Shown here: positions 25,194 to 34,993 of the stretch, one piece after another | Layout: every line of letters begins with the position of its first letter | Position numbering within the stretch: the stretch's first letter is position 1 | Source: Burkholderiales bacterium | Lineage (GTDB): Bacteria; Pseudomonadota; Gammaproteobacteria; Burkholderiales; SG8-39 | Length of the DNA stretch: 64,000 bases | Direction: 5' to 3' | Assembly (NCBI GenBank): GCA_027493935.1 | Contig: JAOSJV010000010.1 | Location: 248,001-312,000, forward strand | Translations under genes and position numbers: made by a program | The notes under the pieces: generated by a model | The model's input: the letters and a program-made list of their open reading frames with translations, nothing else | What the model was told of the DNA's origin: nothing | Database searches by the model: none

Positions 25194-25556
25194 TCAGCGG
25201 TGCGAGCCGAGCGGATCGGCGTGCCCGGTGCGCTCGATTTCGCGCAACCGTCGCTCGAGGTCGGCGTTGTCGGTGGCCTTCGCGAGGTAGCGCTCGACGT
25301 CGCGCTGGCGCGCGCGCTCGGCCCAGCGCCCCAAAGCACCGAAGATCTTGCCGAAAAAGCGCGACAGCAAGCCTGCGAACGCCTCGGCGCGCATCTCGCG
25401 CGCGCGGCGCTCGATCGCCCAGAGGTCGTGGCTGGCCGGATCGAAGGCATCGATCGGGGTCTCGGCCCGACGCTCGGGGGCGGGCTTGCTCGCCGCGTTT
25501 GCCAGCGCCTCGCGGAGCAGGCCGTCGCCTTCGTAGATCGGTACACGTGCGTTCAC
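25194..25556 (-). CDS. DUF3563-like small protein
   Basis: 120 aa from GTG 25556, preceded by AAGGAG at seven-base spacing. The C-terminal 45 residues (RDVERYLAKATDNADLERRL, REIERTG) match DUF3563, a short betaproteobacterial domain usually in a ~55-aa protein. Here it is preceded by an Ala-rich N-terminus and an amphipathic FAGLLSRFFGKIFGALGRW segment that could touch membrane. Function unknown. The unusually AT-rich promoter region upstream (25560-25720) stands out from the GC-rich surroundings. Confidence 0.6.
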   Translation of the reverse strand: MNARVPIYEGDGLLREALANAASKPAPERRAETPIDAFDPASHDLWAIERRAREMRAEAFAGLLSRFFGKIFGALGRWAERARQRDVERYLAKATDNADLERRLREIERTGHADPLGSHR

Positions 25557-25681
25557 CTGAATACTCCTTGTCGTCTGGTAGCGGCAGCAGTCTTGTTGCG
25601 CTGCACACTACTAATCTATGGGCAGATACAGCCCATGACAAGTAATCTTTTCAGATGTTTATGATCCGATTCCCTGATTGA

Positions 25682-25710
25682 ATTGTTGTCGAATACTGCA
25701 TAGCAACAAT
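25682..25710. repeat. Inverted repeat in an AT-rich intergenic region
   Basis: ATTGTTG (25682-25688) and CAACAAT (25704-25710) are perfect 7-base arms around a 15-base spacer. They lie in a ~150-base AT-rich island upstream of the minus-strand DUF3563-like gene. A regulator site or a weak hairpin is possible. No gene is seen in 25557-25836. Confidence 0.35.
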
Positions 25711-25836
25711 CGGTTGCAACCAGGCCGCGGCCTAATCCCCGGACGGCGGTCGGGGGAATGGGGCCGGTTCCGTCGGGCAGGGCCGACGGCGCCACCCGAT
25801 GAGCCAACCAGAGGGCGACGGCGCGCAGGCCGACGG

Positions 25837-26031
25837 TCAGCGCTCGCCGGGTTCCTGCGCGTCGCGATCGCGGAAATGCCGCAGCAGGAAGTCCTCGTCG
25901 AGCGGCGAGAGATCGAAGCGCCGGCACGCCTCCTCGATGGCCTGCGCTGTGCGCACCGGCTGCTCGCTCAGCCACTGCACCGCGCGACGCAGTCCTTCGC
26001 GATCCGGCATCGAGTCGCCCGAGGGCTTCAT
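25837..26031 (-). CDS. Small hypothetical protein
   Basis: 64 aa: MKPSGDSMPDREGLRRAVQW, then LSEQPVRTAQAIEEACRRFD and LSPLDEDFLLRHFRD. The composition is protein-like (acidic and basic residues balanced, amphipathic helices) and codon third positions look constrained, but there is no clear ribosome-binding site. I do not recognise the family with certainty; small helical proteins of this type occur in betaproteobacteria. No function is proposed. Confidence 0.45.
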   Translation of the reverse strand: MKPSGDSMPDREGLRRAVQWLSEQPVRTAQAIEEACRRFDLSPLDEDFLLRHFRDRDAQEPGER

Positions 26032-26141
26032 GTCGCGCAGTATGCCGCGGTGCCCGCCGCCACGGCACGGCCGTCGTTCCTGAAAGTTCGGAACCTCACT
26101 CCCGCGAGCGCGAGACGTCGCTCCCGCGCGAATGCGCCGTC

Positions 26142-26161
26142 GCTCCCGCGCAAGCGGGAGC
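26142..26161. repeat. REP-like hairpin with GCAA tetraloop
   Basis: GCTCCCGC-GCAA-GCGGGAGC is a perfect 8-bp stem with a GCAA tetraloop, the same architecture as the element at 51.9 kb. Degenerate copies surround it in 26060-26330 (CGGGATGACAAG, GCGATGACGAGG). The whole gap 26032-26426 holds only this repeat material and the leader of gshA. Confidence 0.65.
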
Positions 26162-26426
26162 CCAGGCGGCCGCTGCGGCTGGCACAGACGCCACCTGGAA
26201 CCCGGCCTGCACCGGGATGACAAGACCTGGACGGGCCGTTGCGGATGAGTTGCAGCTCTGCGCCTGCGCGGCGATGACGAGGCCCGGATCTGCCTTCGCG
26301 GATGCACTGCGGTTTGCCGCTCGTGCGGGGACCTACCCCGCGCGGACGCCGAGCGTCCGCCCGCCCCGATTGCGTCCCACCCGCTTCTGCTAACCTCTCG
26401 CCCTTGGTGTGAAGGAGGCGACCGGC

Positions 26427-28016
26427 GTGAGCGTTCTTGATTCGCGGCTTCGCGCGCTCACGCCGGAGGTGCTCGCGGGCATCCGGCGCGGGATCGAGAA
26501 GGAGAGCCTGCGCGTGCGGCCCGACGGCCGGCTCGCGCTCACGCCCCATCCGGCAGCGCTCGGCTCGGCGCTCACCCACGCGCACATCACCACCGACTTC
26601 AGCGAGTCGCAGCTCGAGCTCATCACGGGAGTGCACACCGATGCCGCGGCATGCCTCGAGGAGCTCACCCAGATCCACCAGGTCGTCTATCGCAGCATCG
26701 GAGACGAGCTCCTGTGGTGCTCGAGCATGCCGTGCGGGTTGCCGGCCGAGCACGAGATCCCGATCGGACAGTACGGCAGCTCGAACGTCGGCCGGGCGAA
26801 GACCGTTTACCGGACCGGCCTCAGCCATCGCTACGGGCGTCGCATGCAGACGATCTCGGGCATCCACTACAACTTCTCGCTGCCCGATGCGGCCTGGCCG
26901 CTGCTCAAGCGCAACGACGGCCACCGCGGCGGCGCCAAGGATCACCGCAACGACGGCTACTTCGGGCTGATCCGCAACTTCCGCCGCCGCTCGTGGCTGC
27001 TGCTGTACCTGTACGGCGCCTCGCCGGCGGTCTGCGAAAGCTTCGTCGCCGGCCGCCCGCACCGGCTGCAACCGCTCGTCCCCGGTACGCTCTTCCTGCC
27101 CTACGGCACCTCGCTGCGCATGGGCCCGCTCGGCTACCAGAGCGACGTGCAGTCGGCGCTCTCGGTGAGCTACAACAGCCTCGAGAGCTACGCCGGCTCG
27201 CTGCACGGCGCGCTCACTCGCCCGTACCCGCCCTACGAGGCGATCGGCATCCGCGACGCCGGCGAATACCGGCAGCTCGCGACGAGCCTGCTGCAGATCG
27301 AAAACGAGTTCTACGGCACCATCCGCCCGAAGCGCACCATCCGCCCCGGCGAGCGGCCGCTGCGGGCGCTCGCCGAGCGCGGCGTCGAGTACGTCGAGAT
27401 CCGCCTGATGGATCTCGACCCGTTCCTCCCGGTCGGGATCGTCGCCGGGACGATGCGCTTCCTCGACATGTTCCTGCTCCACTGCGTGCTGAGCGACAGC
27501 CCGCCGGATGCGCCCGAGGAGATCGCGGTGCTCAACCAGAATCTGCGTGCCGTCGCCGAGCGCGGCCGCGATCCGGAGCTGCGACTGGATCGCGCGGGCG
27601 AGGACGTGCAGATGGGCGAGTGGGCGCGCGCGCTGCTCGGCGAGCTCGCGCCGATCGCAGAGGCGCTCGACGCGGCGCGCGGGGGTTCCGGTCATCGCGC
27701 CGCGCTCGCCGCGGCCGACGCGGCGGTGCGCGACCCTTCGCTGCTTCCCTCCGCGCAGGTGCTGCGCGCGATGGCCGAGCACCACGGCAACTCCTACGTG
27801 AAGTTCGCGCTCGCGCAGTCGCTCGCCCATCGCCACCACTGCGGCCGCCTGGTGCTCGCGCCCGAGGTGGAGGCGCGTTTCGCGCGCTTGGCCGAGGCCT
27901 CGCTCGCCGAGCAGCGCGCCATCGAATCCGCCGACGACGTCCCCTTCGAAAGGTACCGCCAGCAGTACGTCTCGCAGGAGCTGCTCAGCCGGGCCCTGCA
28001 ACGGGCACAGCGCTGA
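26427..28016 (+). CDS. gshA: Glutamate-cysteine ligase
   Basis: 529 aa from GTG 26427, with AAGGAGG upstream. It belongs to the E. coli-type class (518 aa): GIEKESLRVRPDGRLA, HITTDFSESQLELITG, YGSSNVGRAKTVYRTGLSHR, QTISGIHYNFS, LPYGTSLRMGPLGYQS and VEYVEIRLMDLDPF are all family blocks. It carries out the ATP-dependent joining of L-glutamate and L-cysteine, the first step of glutathione synthesis, in the cytosol. It stands alone; gshB is not adjacent. The frame is intact over its full length, in contrast with many genes here. Confidence 0.95.
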   Translation: MSVLDSRLRALTPEVLAGIRRGIEKESLRVRPDGRLALTPHPAALGSALTHAHITTDFSESQLELITGVHTDAAACLEELTQIHQVVYRSIGDELLWCSSMPCGLPAEHEIPIGQYGSSNVGRAKTVYRTGLSHRYGRRMQTISGIHYNFSLPDAAWPLLKRNDGHRGGAKDHRNDGYFGLIRNFRRRSWLLLYLYGASPAVCESFVAGRPHRLQPLVPGTLFLPYGTSLRMGPLGYQSDVQSALSVSYNSLESYAGSLHGALTRPYPPYEAIGIRDAGEYRQLATSLLQIENEFYGTIRPKRTIRPGERPLRALAERGVEYVEIRLMDLDPFLPVGIVAGTMRFLDMFLLHCVLSDSPPDAPEEIAVLNQNLRAVAERGRDPELRLDRAGEDVQMGEWARALLGELAPIAEALDAARGGSGHRAALAAADAAVRDPSLLPSAQVLRAMAEHHGNSYVKFALAQSLAHRHHCGRLVLAPEVEARFARLAEASLAEQRAIESADDVPFERYRQQYVSQELLSRALQRAQR

Positions 28017-28214
28017 CGCCGCGGCACGGCGCGCGACGGATCGCCCGGCGGTCGAGCCGCTGGGCGGTGATGACGTCATTGCGCAATCGTGCCGGCACGG
28101 CCCTGCCGCCGCGATGAGACGGGTCGACCGGTGTGCGTCGATTGCGGTCATCCGCCTTCGGGGAGCGGCCCACGGCGAGGATTCGACGTCCTCGCGCCGG
28201 CGCCTCCAACGGGC

Positions 28215-28682
28215 ATGCACGAACTCCACACTCGCATCGAGATCGCGGCGACACCGGAGCAGGTCTGGGACGTGCTCATCGACTTGGCGGCCTACTCGCG
28301 CTGGAACCCGTTTATCCGCCACGTCGACGGCGTGCCGGAGGAGGGCCGCTCGCTCGCCCTGTACGGGCACCTGGCCGGTGCACGGCGCACCCGGCTCCGG
28401 GCCGTGATCTCGAAGATCGATGCGCCGCACGAGATGTGCCGGCGCACGCGGCTGGTGACGCCCGGCGTCTTCGCGCGCGAGCACCGGTTCGTGCGTGCAC
28501 CGCTGCCGGGCGGCAACGCGCAGCTCGAGCAGAGCCTGCGCGTCGGCCGCCTTCTCGCTCCGCTCCTGCGCGAGCGCATCGAGCGCAACGTCGGCCGCGC
28601 GTTCCGCGAGATGAACGCGGCGCTGAAGGGCCGCGTCGAGCGGGCCCGCGGCGCGTGCGCGTCGCCGTCGGGAAGCGCGTAG
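28215..28682 (+). CDS. SRPBCC-family (START-like) protein
   Basis: 155 aa. LHTRIEIAATPEQVWDVLID and YSRWNPFIRHVDGVPEEG are the diagnostic start of polyketide-cyclase/dehydrase-type SRPBCC proteins, which form a deep hydrophobic ligand pocket. The C-terminal helix (LLRERIERNVGRAFREMNAA) closes the pocket. Ligand unknown. The 198 bases upstream (28017-28214) show no gene. An amidase gene follows after 39 bases on the same strand. Confidence 0.8.
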   Translation: MHELHTRIEIAATPEQVWDVLIDLAAYSRWNPFIRHVDGVPEEGRSLALYGHLAGARRTRLRAVISKIDAPHEMCRRTRLVTPGVFAREHRFVRAPLPGGNAQLEQSLRVGRLLAPLLRERIERNVGRAFREMNAALKGRVERARGACASPSGSA

Positions 28683-28721
28683 GGCGTAGTAAGATCGCCG
28701 TTCGTTGCAACGACGAGCGGC

Positions 28722-30156
28722 ATGGACGACTACGGGCGCTACGATGGTCTCGACCTCGCGAGGCTGGTGAAGCGCGGCGAGACGACGCCGGGCGAGCTGC
28801 TCGATGCGGCGCTCGCGCGCGTGGCGCGCCTCAATCCGAAGCTGAATGCGGTGTGCGGGCTCGCGGCGGAGGCGGCGCGGCGCGAGATCGCGCAGGGCGT
28901 CGCGGACGGACCGTTCGCCGGCGTGCCGTTCCTCCTCAAAGGACATCACCGCGGCCGCGCGCGACGTGCCGATGAGCTGCGGCTCGCGCTACTTCGCCGG
29001 CGTCGGCGGCGACCACGACACCGAGCTCGTCGCGCGCTACCGGCGCGCGGGGCTGGTGATCTTCGGGCGCACGACGACGCCGGAGATGGCGATCAGCCCG
29101 ACCACCGAGGCGCCGGTCTACGGCGGGCCGACGTGCAATCCGTGGAATCCGGACTACAGCGCCGGAGGCTCGAGCGGCGGTGCGGGCGCGGCGGTGGCCG
29201 CGGGCATCGTGCCGCTCGCGCACGGCTCCGACGGCGGCGGCTCGATCCGCATTCCGGCCTCGTGCAACGGCCTTTTCGGGCTCAAGCCGACGCGCGCGCG
29301 CCTGCCGTTCGGACCGGACGCCGGCGAGGGCTGGGGCGGGCTGCTCGTCGAGCACGTACTCACCCGGAGCGTGCGCGACAGCGCGGCCGCGCTCGACGCC
29401 ACGCACGGCGCCGATCTCGGCGCCTACTACGTCGCGCCGCCGGTCGTACGGCCCTACCTCCAGGAGATCGAGACGCCGCCCGGTCGACTGCGGATCGCGT
29501 TCACGGCGACGCGCTTCTCCGGAGAGCCGGCGCATCCGGACTGCGCGGCGGCGGTCGAATCGACCGCGCGGCTGTGCGCGGAGCTCGGCCACGAGGTGGT
29601 CGAATCTGCGCCGGACGGCTTCGATTGGGAAGAGGTCCTGCGCAACGTCGTCACGATCATGGCGAGCGGCACGGCGCTCGCGGTGCGCCAGCGCGCGGCC
29701 GCGCTCGGCCGGCCGCCACGCGAGGACGAGCTCGAGCCGGCCACGCGCGGCGCGGTGAAGCTCGCCGAGAGCATCCGGGGGCCCGACTACCTGCTCGCGC
29801 TCGCCGGGCTGCACGCTTTCGCGCGCACCGCCGCGCGCTTCTTCGAGCGCCACGACGTGCTCCTCACGCCCGTTCTCGCACAGCCTACCGCGCGCCTCGG
29901 ACGCTGGGCGATGTCAAACCCGGACTTCCTCGACTACCGGCTCGGTCCCGAAGGGCTCGGGACCTACGTCGCGTTCACGCCGTTCGCCAATGCGACCGGC
30001 CAGCCGGCGATGTCGGTGCCGCTGCACTGGGCGGCGGACGGCATGCCGATCGGCTCGCACTTCGTCGGCCGCTTCGGCGCCGAGGCAACGCTGCTCAAGC
30101 TTGCGCGTCAGCTCGAGGAAGCGCGCCCCTGGCGCGACCGGCGGCCGGCCGTCTGA
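28722..30156 (+). CDS. Amidase, amidase-signature family (frameshifted)
   Basis: About 477 aa after removing one base at 28938-28940 (AAA run; 1435 nt = 3x478+1), which restores [15 protein letters not shown]. The signature Lys is in LLKD. The Gly/Ser-rich stretch [20 protein letters not shown] and [20 protein letters not shown] provide the cis-Ser and nucleophile Ser of the Ser-cisSer-Lys triad. The C-terminus has [17 protein letters not shown]. It hydrolyses an amide bond, substrate undetermined. It is not gatA, as no gatB/gatC is nearby. Confidence 0.85.
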
Positions 30157-30159
30157 CGC

Positions 30160-30260
30160 CTGCGTCACTCCCGCGATGGCGGGCGTCCAGGCAGCCGCTC
30201 GCGGTACTGCAGTCGCCCCGCTGGTTCCCCGCTTTCGCGCGGATGACGAAAACGGGTTCG
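30160..30260. repeat. Degenerate REP-like element
   Basis: The stretch includes GTCACTCCCGCGATGGCGGG and TTCCCCGCTTTCGCGCGGATG, matching the halves of the dispersed GTCATTCCCGC...GCGGGAATCC element. It fills the gap between the amidase and the convergent lipoprotein gene. Confidence 0.5.
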
Positions 30261-30284
30261 GCTTACGCACGCGGCGAAGCGGCG

Positions 30285-30905
30285 CTATTTCCGCGCCGCC
30301 TCGCCGGTGAGCTGCGCCGAGGCGACGATGCGCTCGAACTCGGGCAGGTAGCGCTCGAAGTAGTGCAGCCGCGCGCCCTGGAACCAGGCGCCGTAGAGCT
30401 TGCCGCCGGCGACCGTACCGACAAACACGCCGGCGCGCTCGACCTCGTCGCGCCCGACGACGCGGGTCTCGAAGCGGAACCCGCGCCCGCCGGCGATCGA
30501 CACCGCGCGCAGGTTGCGTTCCTCGGCGAGCGTGGTGCGGAAGAAGCGCGCCACGGTCGCGTGCAGGAGCTCCTGGATCTCGAGCGGGTTCATCGTCGAG
30601 CGGAACACCGGCGGCTTCTCCATCCGCGCCTTGTCGGCGAAGCGCGGCACGAAGAGCGGCTCGCCATCGGGCACACCGGTGAAGAAAACGAGCGTGTTCA
30701 GCGTCAGCCCGTCGAGCGTCCAGACCTCGACGTGCCCTTCGTAAGCGGATTGCGACATCTTGTTCCACTTCATGCCCGGCTCGACCGAGATCACGTCGGC
30801 GACATTCTGGCGCTGCGGCGCGACGAGCGTGTAGGCGGCGCACCCCGCGACGAGCGCGACGGCGAAAAGGAGAGCACTGAGTTTGATCATGGAGACGCCG
30901 CTCAC
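30285..30905 (-). CDS. Putative lipoprotein
   Basis: 206 aa from GTG 30905, whose GTGA overlaps the stop of the M48 protease gene. ATG 30890 (MIKLSALLFAVALVAGCAAY) is an alternative. Either start keeps a lipoprotein signal with lipobox VAGC, so it should be anchored in the envelope. The mature part (VSVEPGMKWNKMSQ-like, GLTLNTLVFFTGVPDGEPLF, FRTTLAEERNLRAVS) is a conserved proteobacterial hypothetical. Translational coupling to the protease and the proximity of a second lipoprotein suggest a shared envelope function. Confidence 0.72.
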   Translation of the reverse strand: MSGVSMIKLSALLFAVALVAGCAAYTLVAPQRQNVADVISVEPGMKWNKMSQSAYEGHVEVWTLDGLTLNTLVFFTGVPDGEPLFVPRFADKARMEKPPVFRSTMNPLEIQELLHATVARFFRTTLAEERNLRAVSIAGGRGFRFETRVVGRDEVERAGVFVGTVAGGKLYGAWFQGARLHYFERYLPEFERIVASAQLTGEAARK

Positions 30906-32053
30906 TGTTCCAGGAGCATGCGGAGCGCCCCGGCGTCCGCGGCATCCGGTTTCGCCCGCAGATAGGCGTCGAGCGCCGCCTGCGCGCGCGCCTTGTCGCC
31001 CTGCTTGAGCTCGACCATCACGATCGAGCGGTGGGTGTCGGGCGGCGCTTCGCGCGACTCGAGCGCCCGCGCGTAAGCTTCCATCGCGCGCGCGAGATCG
31101 CCCGGCTCGGCGCGCAGTCGGTACACCTCGCCCTTGCCGTACCAGAGCAGGCCGTCGCCGGGCGCCTGCGCGAGCAGGCGATCGAACACCACCTCGCTGC
31201 GGCCGTACTGCCTGAGCGAGAGCTCGTCGCGAACGATCAGCTCGCGCACCGCGGCGAGCCCGGTGCGGTGGCGCTCGAGGCCGCGCTCCTCGGCGCCGCC
31301 CGCCTGTGCGGCCGCCGCGCGCAGCGCGCCGAGCCGCTCCTCCGGCTCAGGGTGCGTGGCGAACAAGACGCTCTGCGACCGCTCGACGGTGCCGGCCGCG
31401 AGCTCGGCGATCAGCTGCTCCCACACCTCCGCCGCGGCGATCCGCGTGTAGCCCGCCTTCGCCATCAGCTCGAGGCCGATCCGGTCGGCCTCGTGCTCCT
31501 GCTCGCGGCTGTAGGCGAACGTCGAGGCGAGGAGCGCGAGGTTAGCGACGGTGCCGGCGAGACCGACGCCGGCGACGGCGAGCCCGAGGCTCAGGAAGGC
31601 GCCGAAGTTCGACTTGTCGCGCGCGTCGCGGTAGCGCTCGAGCGTGTGCCGGCGCAGATAGTGCCCCATCTCGTGCCCGAGAATCGCCGCGAGCTGCGCC
31701 TCGTCGACGCAGCGCAGCAGCAGCCCGGTCCACACCTGCATCATGCCGTTCGGCGCCATGCTCGCATTGAACTGCGGCGTGCGCACGACGTACAACCGCA
31801 GGTCCGGACAGTGGTCCTTGCCGAGCCGGCAGACGACCTCGCGCAGGTAGGCGTTCAGCGCGCGGTCGCGCACGACGAAGCGCGAGGTTTTCAGGTCACG
31901 CTCGGCACGGTCCATCAGGCCCCACAGCCCGCCCTCGTCGGTGTCGGGCGGCGGGCGGTGTCCGGGCTCGACGAACTCCGAGAGCGTCTGCGCTCCGGCG
32001 GCGCGCATCGCCGCGAGCGCGCAGAGCGCGCAGCCGAATCCGCGCCGGTTCAC
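30902..32053 (-). CDS. M48-family metalloprotease (BepA-like)
   Basis: 383 aa. A signal-like N-terminus (RRGFGCALCALAAMRAAGAQ) directs export. The zinc site is HEMGHYLRRH near residue 125, with the third ligand in REQEHEADRIGLELM. The C-terminal region after ~260 has tetratricopeptide-like helices (DRLLAQAPGDGLLWYGKGEV). This order, signal - M48 - TPR, is that of BepA/YfgC periplasmic proteases that quality-control outer-membrane proteins. It is flanked by two lipoprotein genes on the same strand, with overlaps or near-overlaps, forming an envelope set. Confidence 0.88.
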   Translation of the reverse strand: MNRRGFGCALCALAAMRAAGAQTLSEFVEPGHRPPPDTDEGGLWGLMDRAERDLKTSRFVVRDRALNAYLREVVCRLGKDHCPDLRLYVVRTPQFNASMAPNGMMQVWTGLLLRCVDEAQLAAILGHEMGHYLRRHTLERYRDARDKSNFGAFLSLGLAVAGVGLAGTVANLALLASTFAYSREQEHEADRIGLELMAKAGYTRIAAAEVWEQLIAELAAGTVERSQSVLFATHPEPEERLGALRAAAAQAGGAEERGLERHRTGLAAVRELIVRDELSLRQYGRSEVVFDRLLAQAPGDGLLWYGKGEVYRLRAEPGDLARAMEAYARALESREAPPDTHRSIVMVELKQGDKARAQAALDAYLRAKPDAADAGALRMLLEQ

Positions 32054-32063
32054 GTGCGCCGAC

Positions 32064-32783
32064 TCACTTGAGCGCGTCGGAGACGAGCACCTTCACCGTC
32101 TCCGCCGCCGCATCGGGCGTGCGCAGGTCGCCGTGTCCGCGCACGAGCCTGTTGAACCAGACGATGTCGCCCGTCTTGAGGTCGACCACCGAGGCGAACC
32201 CCACCTGGGCGCCGCCGGGGACGCCGACGCCGGCGATGGCGGCCACCACCATGATCGCGACGCGCCCGGCGCTCGCGTAGCTGTCGCGCACGAAGAGAAA
32301 CAGGGCGTAGTCGGCGCTGTGGTTGCGCGCGATCGTCGCCACCGCGGGGCCGAGCGACCAATCGAATTTCTCCCCCTTGCTCGGAAGCTGCAGCCCCGGC
32401 AGGTAGTGGTGCACGAGCACCGAGCCGCCGACGGCGCGGTGCAGCTTCTGCAGCTCGAGGCTCGTCGACTGGTCCTCGGGCGTGCCGCGGTCGGGCTGGT
32501 AGTCGACGAGCTTGACCTTGTAGCGCTTGGCCTCCTGCTCGAGCGCTGCGCGCATGTGCTCGAGCGCGGCGGTGGTCCACTCGGCACGCGGCTCCTCGAG
32601 CCCGCCGGCGGTGAGCTCGGAGAGCTCGACGTCGAAGGGCATCACGACGATCACCGGATCCCTGCCCGCCTCGCGGCCGAGCTGCGTCGCCTGTCGCTGC
32701 GTCGCCATCGGCGCACAGGCGGCGAGGATCGCGACCGCCGCGGCGAGCAGCAAGAGGCGCGACAGCGCCACGCGCGACCTCAT
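32064..32783 (-). CDS. Putative lipoprotein
   Basis: 239 aa from ATG 32783, with AGAGG six bases upstream. The signal LSRLLLLAAAVAILAAC has lipobox LAAC. The mature domain has VIVVMPFDVELSELTAGG, YALFLFVRDSYASAGRVAIM and GFASVVDLKTGDIVWFNRLV. This resembles envelope proteins that sense or build up around lipoprotein complexes (CsgG/GNA1162-like strand pattern), but I cannot name the family. The stop lies 11 bases before the M48 protease start, so it is probably first in a three-gene operon. Confidence 0.7.
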   Translation of the reverse strand: MRSRVALSRLLLLAAAVAILAACAPMATQRQATQLGREAGRDPVIVVMPFDVELSELTAGGLEEPRAEWTTAALEHMRAALEQEAKRYKVKLVDYQPDRGTPEDQSTSLELQKLHRAVGGSVLVHHYLPGLQLPSKGEKFDWSLGPAVATIARNHSADYALFLFVRDSYASAGRVAIMVVAAIAGVGVPGGAQVGFASVVDLKTGDIVWFNRLVRGHGDLRTPDAAAETVKVLVSDALK

Positions 32784-32857
32784 GCCCGACCTCTCTCCCC
32801 GAAGCGGACCAGCATCCGCACGAACTTCATTGTAGCGACACCGCAGCCATGGCGAGC

Positions 32858-33948
32858 CTACGGTGCGGCGCGCTTCGCCTTCGTCAGCGATTCGACGGTC
32901 GCCCCGGCGAGCGTCGCCTGCAGCTCGGCGAGGATCGAAAGGGGCGATCGACTCCGGCGTATCGGCGCCGATGTCGAGCCCGACCGGACCCTTGAGCCGC
33001 ACGCGCAGCGCGGCACCGGCCTCGCCGAGATCCGCGAGCAGCCGCTCCTTGCGCGCACGCGGCCCGAGGATGCCGACGTAGCGCGCGCTCACGTTGGCGA
33101 GGTGGCCGAGATACTTGCGGTCGGTGGCCAGGTGGTGGCTCATGACGACCACCGCGTCGAACTCGGCAAGCGGCAGCTGCTCGGGAAGCCGGTCCGGATC
33201 GACGTGCAGCGCGCGCTCCGCGCGCTCGAAGCCGCCGCGCTGGATGTAGCCGGGACGGTGGTCGGCCACGGTGACGCGCCAGCCGAGGTCGGACGCCATG
33301 CCGGCGAGCGGCACCGCGTCGAGGCCGCCGCCGAGCAGGAGCAGCGGGGATCGGCTCGAGCATGGCGTAGAGCACGCCGAGGCCGGTGTCGTGCATGGCG
33401 TAGCGGTTCTCGCCCGCCTGCAGCACACGCGCGCACTCCGGCGCGAGCGCGTCGGCCACCGCCGTGTCGAGCTGATGCGTCTCGCGCGGGCCACCCTCCT
33501 CCACGATCAGCGTGCCGCCGGGCGCGACGTCCGGGCGCGTGCTCTCGATGACGGTGGCGACGACGGCACGCCGGTGCGCGAGCAGGCACCGCACCATCGC
33601 GGCGAACGGCTGGTGGTCGCGCGCCGGCTGCAGCGGCTGCAGGAAGACGCGAATCAGACCATTGCAGCCGACGCCCAGTCCGAAGAGCTCGTCGGCCTCG
33701 CCGCGCATGTCGTAGGTCACCGCCACCGCCACGTCGCGCTCGATCACCGTGCGCGCGCGCTCGGCGAGATCGCCCTCGAGGCAGCCGCCGCTCACCAGCC
33801 CCTGATAGTCGCTGTTGGCGGCGATCAGGATGCGGTGGCCGGCCTTGCTGTACGTCGAGCCGATGGTGTCGAAGACGCTCGCGAGGACCATGGCCTGGCC
33901 CTGCGCGCGCCAGGCTTCGAAGGTCCGGATGATCTGACGTTGGCTCAT
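32858..33948 (-). CDS. XdhC/CoxI-family protein (two frameshifts)
   Basis: About 363 aa once two single extra bases are removed, at 33346-33349 and 32941-32944 (1091 nt = 3x363+2). The N-terminal XdhC domain reads AWRAQGQAMVLASVFDTIGS and LVSGGCLEGDLAERA. The C-terminal Rossmann domain reads LLLLGGGLDAVPLAGMASDL and VGILGPRARKERLLADL. XdhC proteins bind molybdenum cofactor and help insert its sulfurated form into xanthine-dehydrogenase-type enzymes. No molybdoenzyme gene is in the window. The C-terminal end is ESIALSILAELQATLAG after correction. Confidence 0.82.
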
Positions 33949-34084
33949 ATCGGAAGCGCAAGCGAGCGCTGCATCTGACATGCTACCAGGGGCGCGCCGG
34001 CGCGACGAGACCGAGGCGATGCGCGAAGCGCTCGCCGCCGGGCGGCTGCCGACCGGCCGCTCACGCCCGGCACCTCGCCGGCGC

Positions 34085-34993
34085 TCACGCCGCCCGCGGC
34101 TGCTCGCCGAGCACCCTGAGTGGCGGCGCGCTGCCGTCCTTGAGCTGCCCCGGGTAGACGGTGAGATGCGGGAACGGGATCTCGATGCCACGCGCGTCGT
34201 AGGCCTTCTTCAGCCGCCGCAGGAACTCGCGGCGCGTCGCGAACTGCTGGATCGGCGGCGACACCTTCAGGCGGCCGACGAGCGTCACCGCCGAGTCGCC
34301 CCAGGCGTCCACGCCGATGACCTCGAGATCGTCGGTCAGGTTCGCGCCGAACATTGGATCGGCACGCATCTCGCGCCCGACCTCGCGCATCACCTCCAGC
34401 GCCTCGTCCACGTCCTCGCGGTAGGCGACCCCGACGCGGATCACCGCCTGCGCGAAGTCGCGCGTAAGGTTCTTGACGATCTTGATCTCGCCGTTCGGCA
34501 CGAAGATCACGTGTCCGTCGAAGTTGCGCAGGCGCACGAAGCGCAGCGTGACCTCCTCGACCAATCCGCCCTGCCCGTTGAGGTCGACGACGTCGCCCTG
34601 CCGGATCTGGTCCTCGAGGAGCACGAAGAACCCGTTGAAGTAGTCCTTGATCAGGCTCTGCGCACCGAAGCCGATCGCGATGCCGGCCACCCCGGCCGTG
34701 GCGAGCACCGGCGCCACCGAGATGCCGAGCTCGTCGAGCACCAGCATGCCGGCCACCAGCCAGATCACCACCGCCGCGATGTAACGGAACACGCGCGCGA
34801 GCGTCTGGATGCGTCCGGCCTGCAGCGGATCGCGGCGCCGCTCGAGGAACGCGCGGAAGTGCCGGATCAGGCGCGAGGCGATCCCCTGCAGGACGAGGGC
34901 CGCAAAGAGGATCAGCGCGATGCGCACGCCGTGCATGAAGACGATCTTGACGTTGGCATCCAGCTGGTTGATGTAGCCGAGGAGCTCGTTCAT
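34085..34993 (-). CDS. MscS-family mechanosensitive channel
   Basis: 302 aa from ATG 34993 with GGAGG at seven-base spacing. Two N-terminal spans (MHGVRIALILFAALVL; VFRYIAAVVIWLVAGML) precede the pore helix region VLATAGVAGIAIGFGAQSLI, a canonical MscS TM3 with small residues. The beta domain (DQIRQGDVVDLNGQGGLVEE; FVPNGEIKIVKNLTRD) and an alpha/beta cytoplasmic vestibule follow. The channel opens on membrane tension to release solutes on hypo-osmotic shock. It stands alone. Confidence 0.92.
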   Translation of the reverse strand: MNELLGYINQLDANVKIVFMHGVRIALILFAALVLQGIASRLIRHFRAFLERRRDPLQAGRIQTLARVFRYIAAVVIWLVAGMLVLDELGISVAPVLATAGVAGIAIGFGAQSLIKDYFNGFFVLLEDQIRQGDVVDLNGQGGLVEEVTLRFVRLRNFDGHVIFVPNGEIKIVKNLTRDFAQAVIRVGVAYREDVDEALEVMREVGREMRADPMFGANLTDDLEVIGVDAWGDSAVTLVGRLKVSPPIQQFATRREFLRRLKKAYDARGIEIPFPHLTVYPGQLKDGSAPPLRVLGEQPRAA

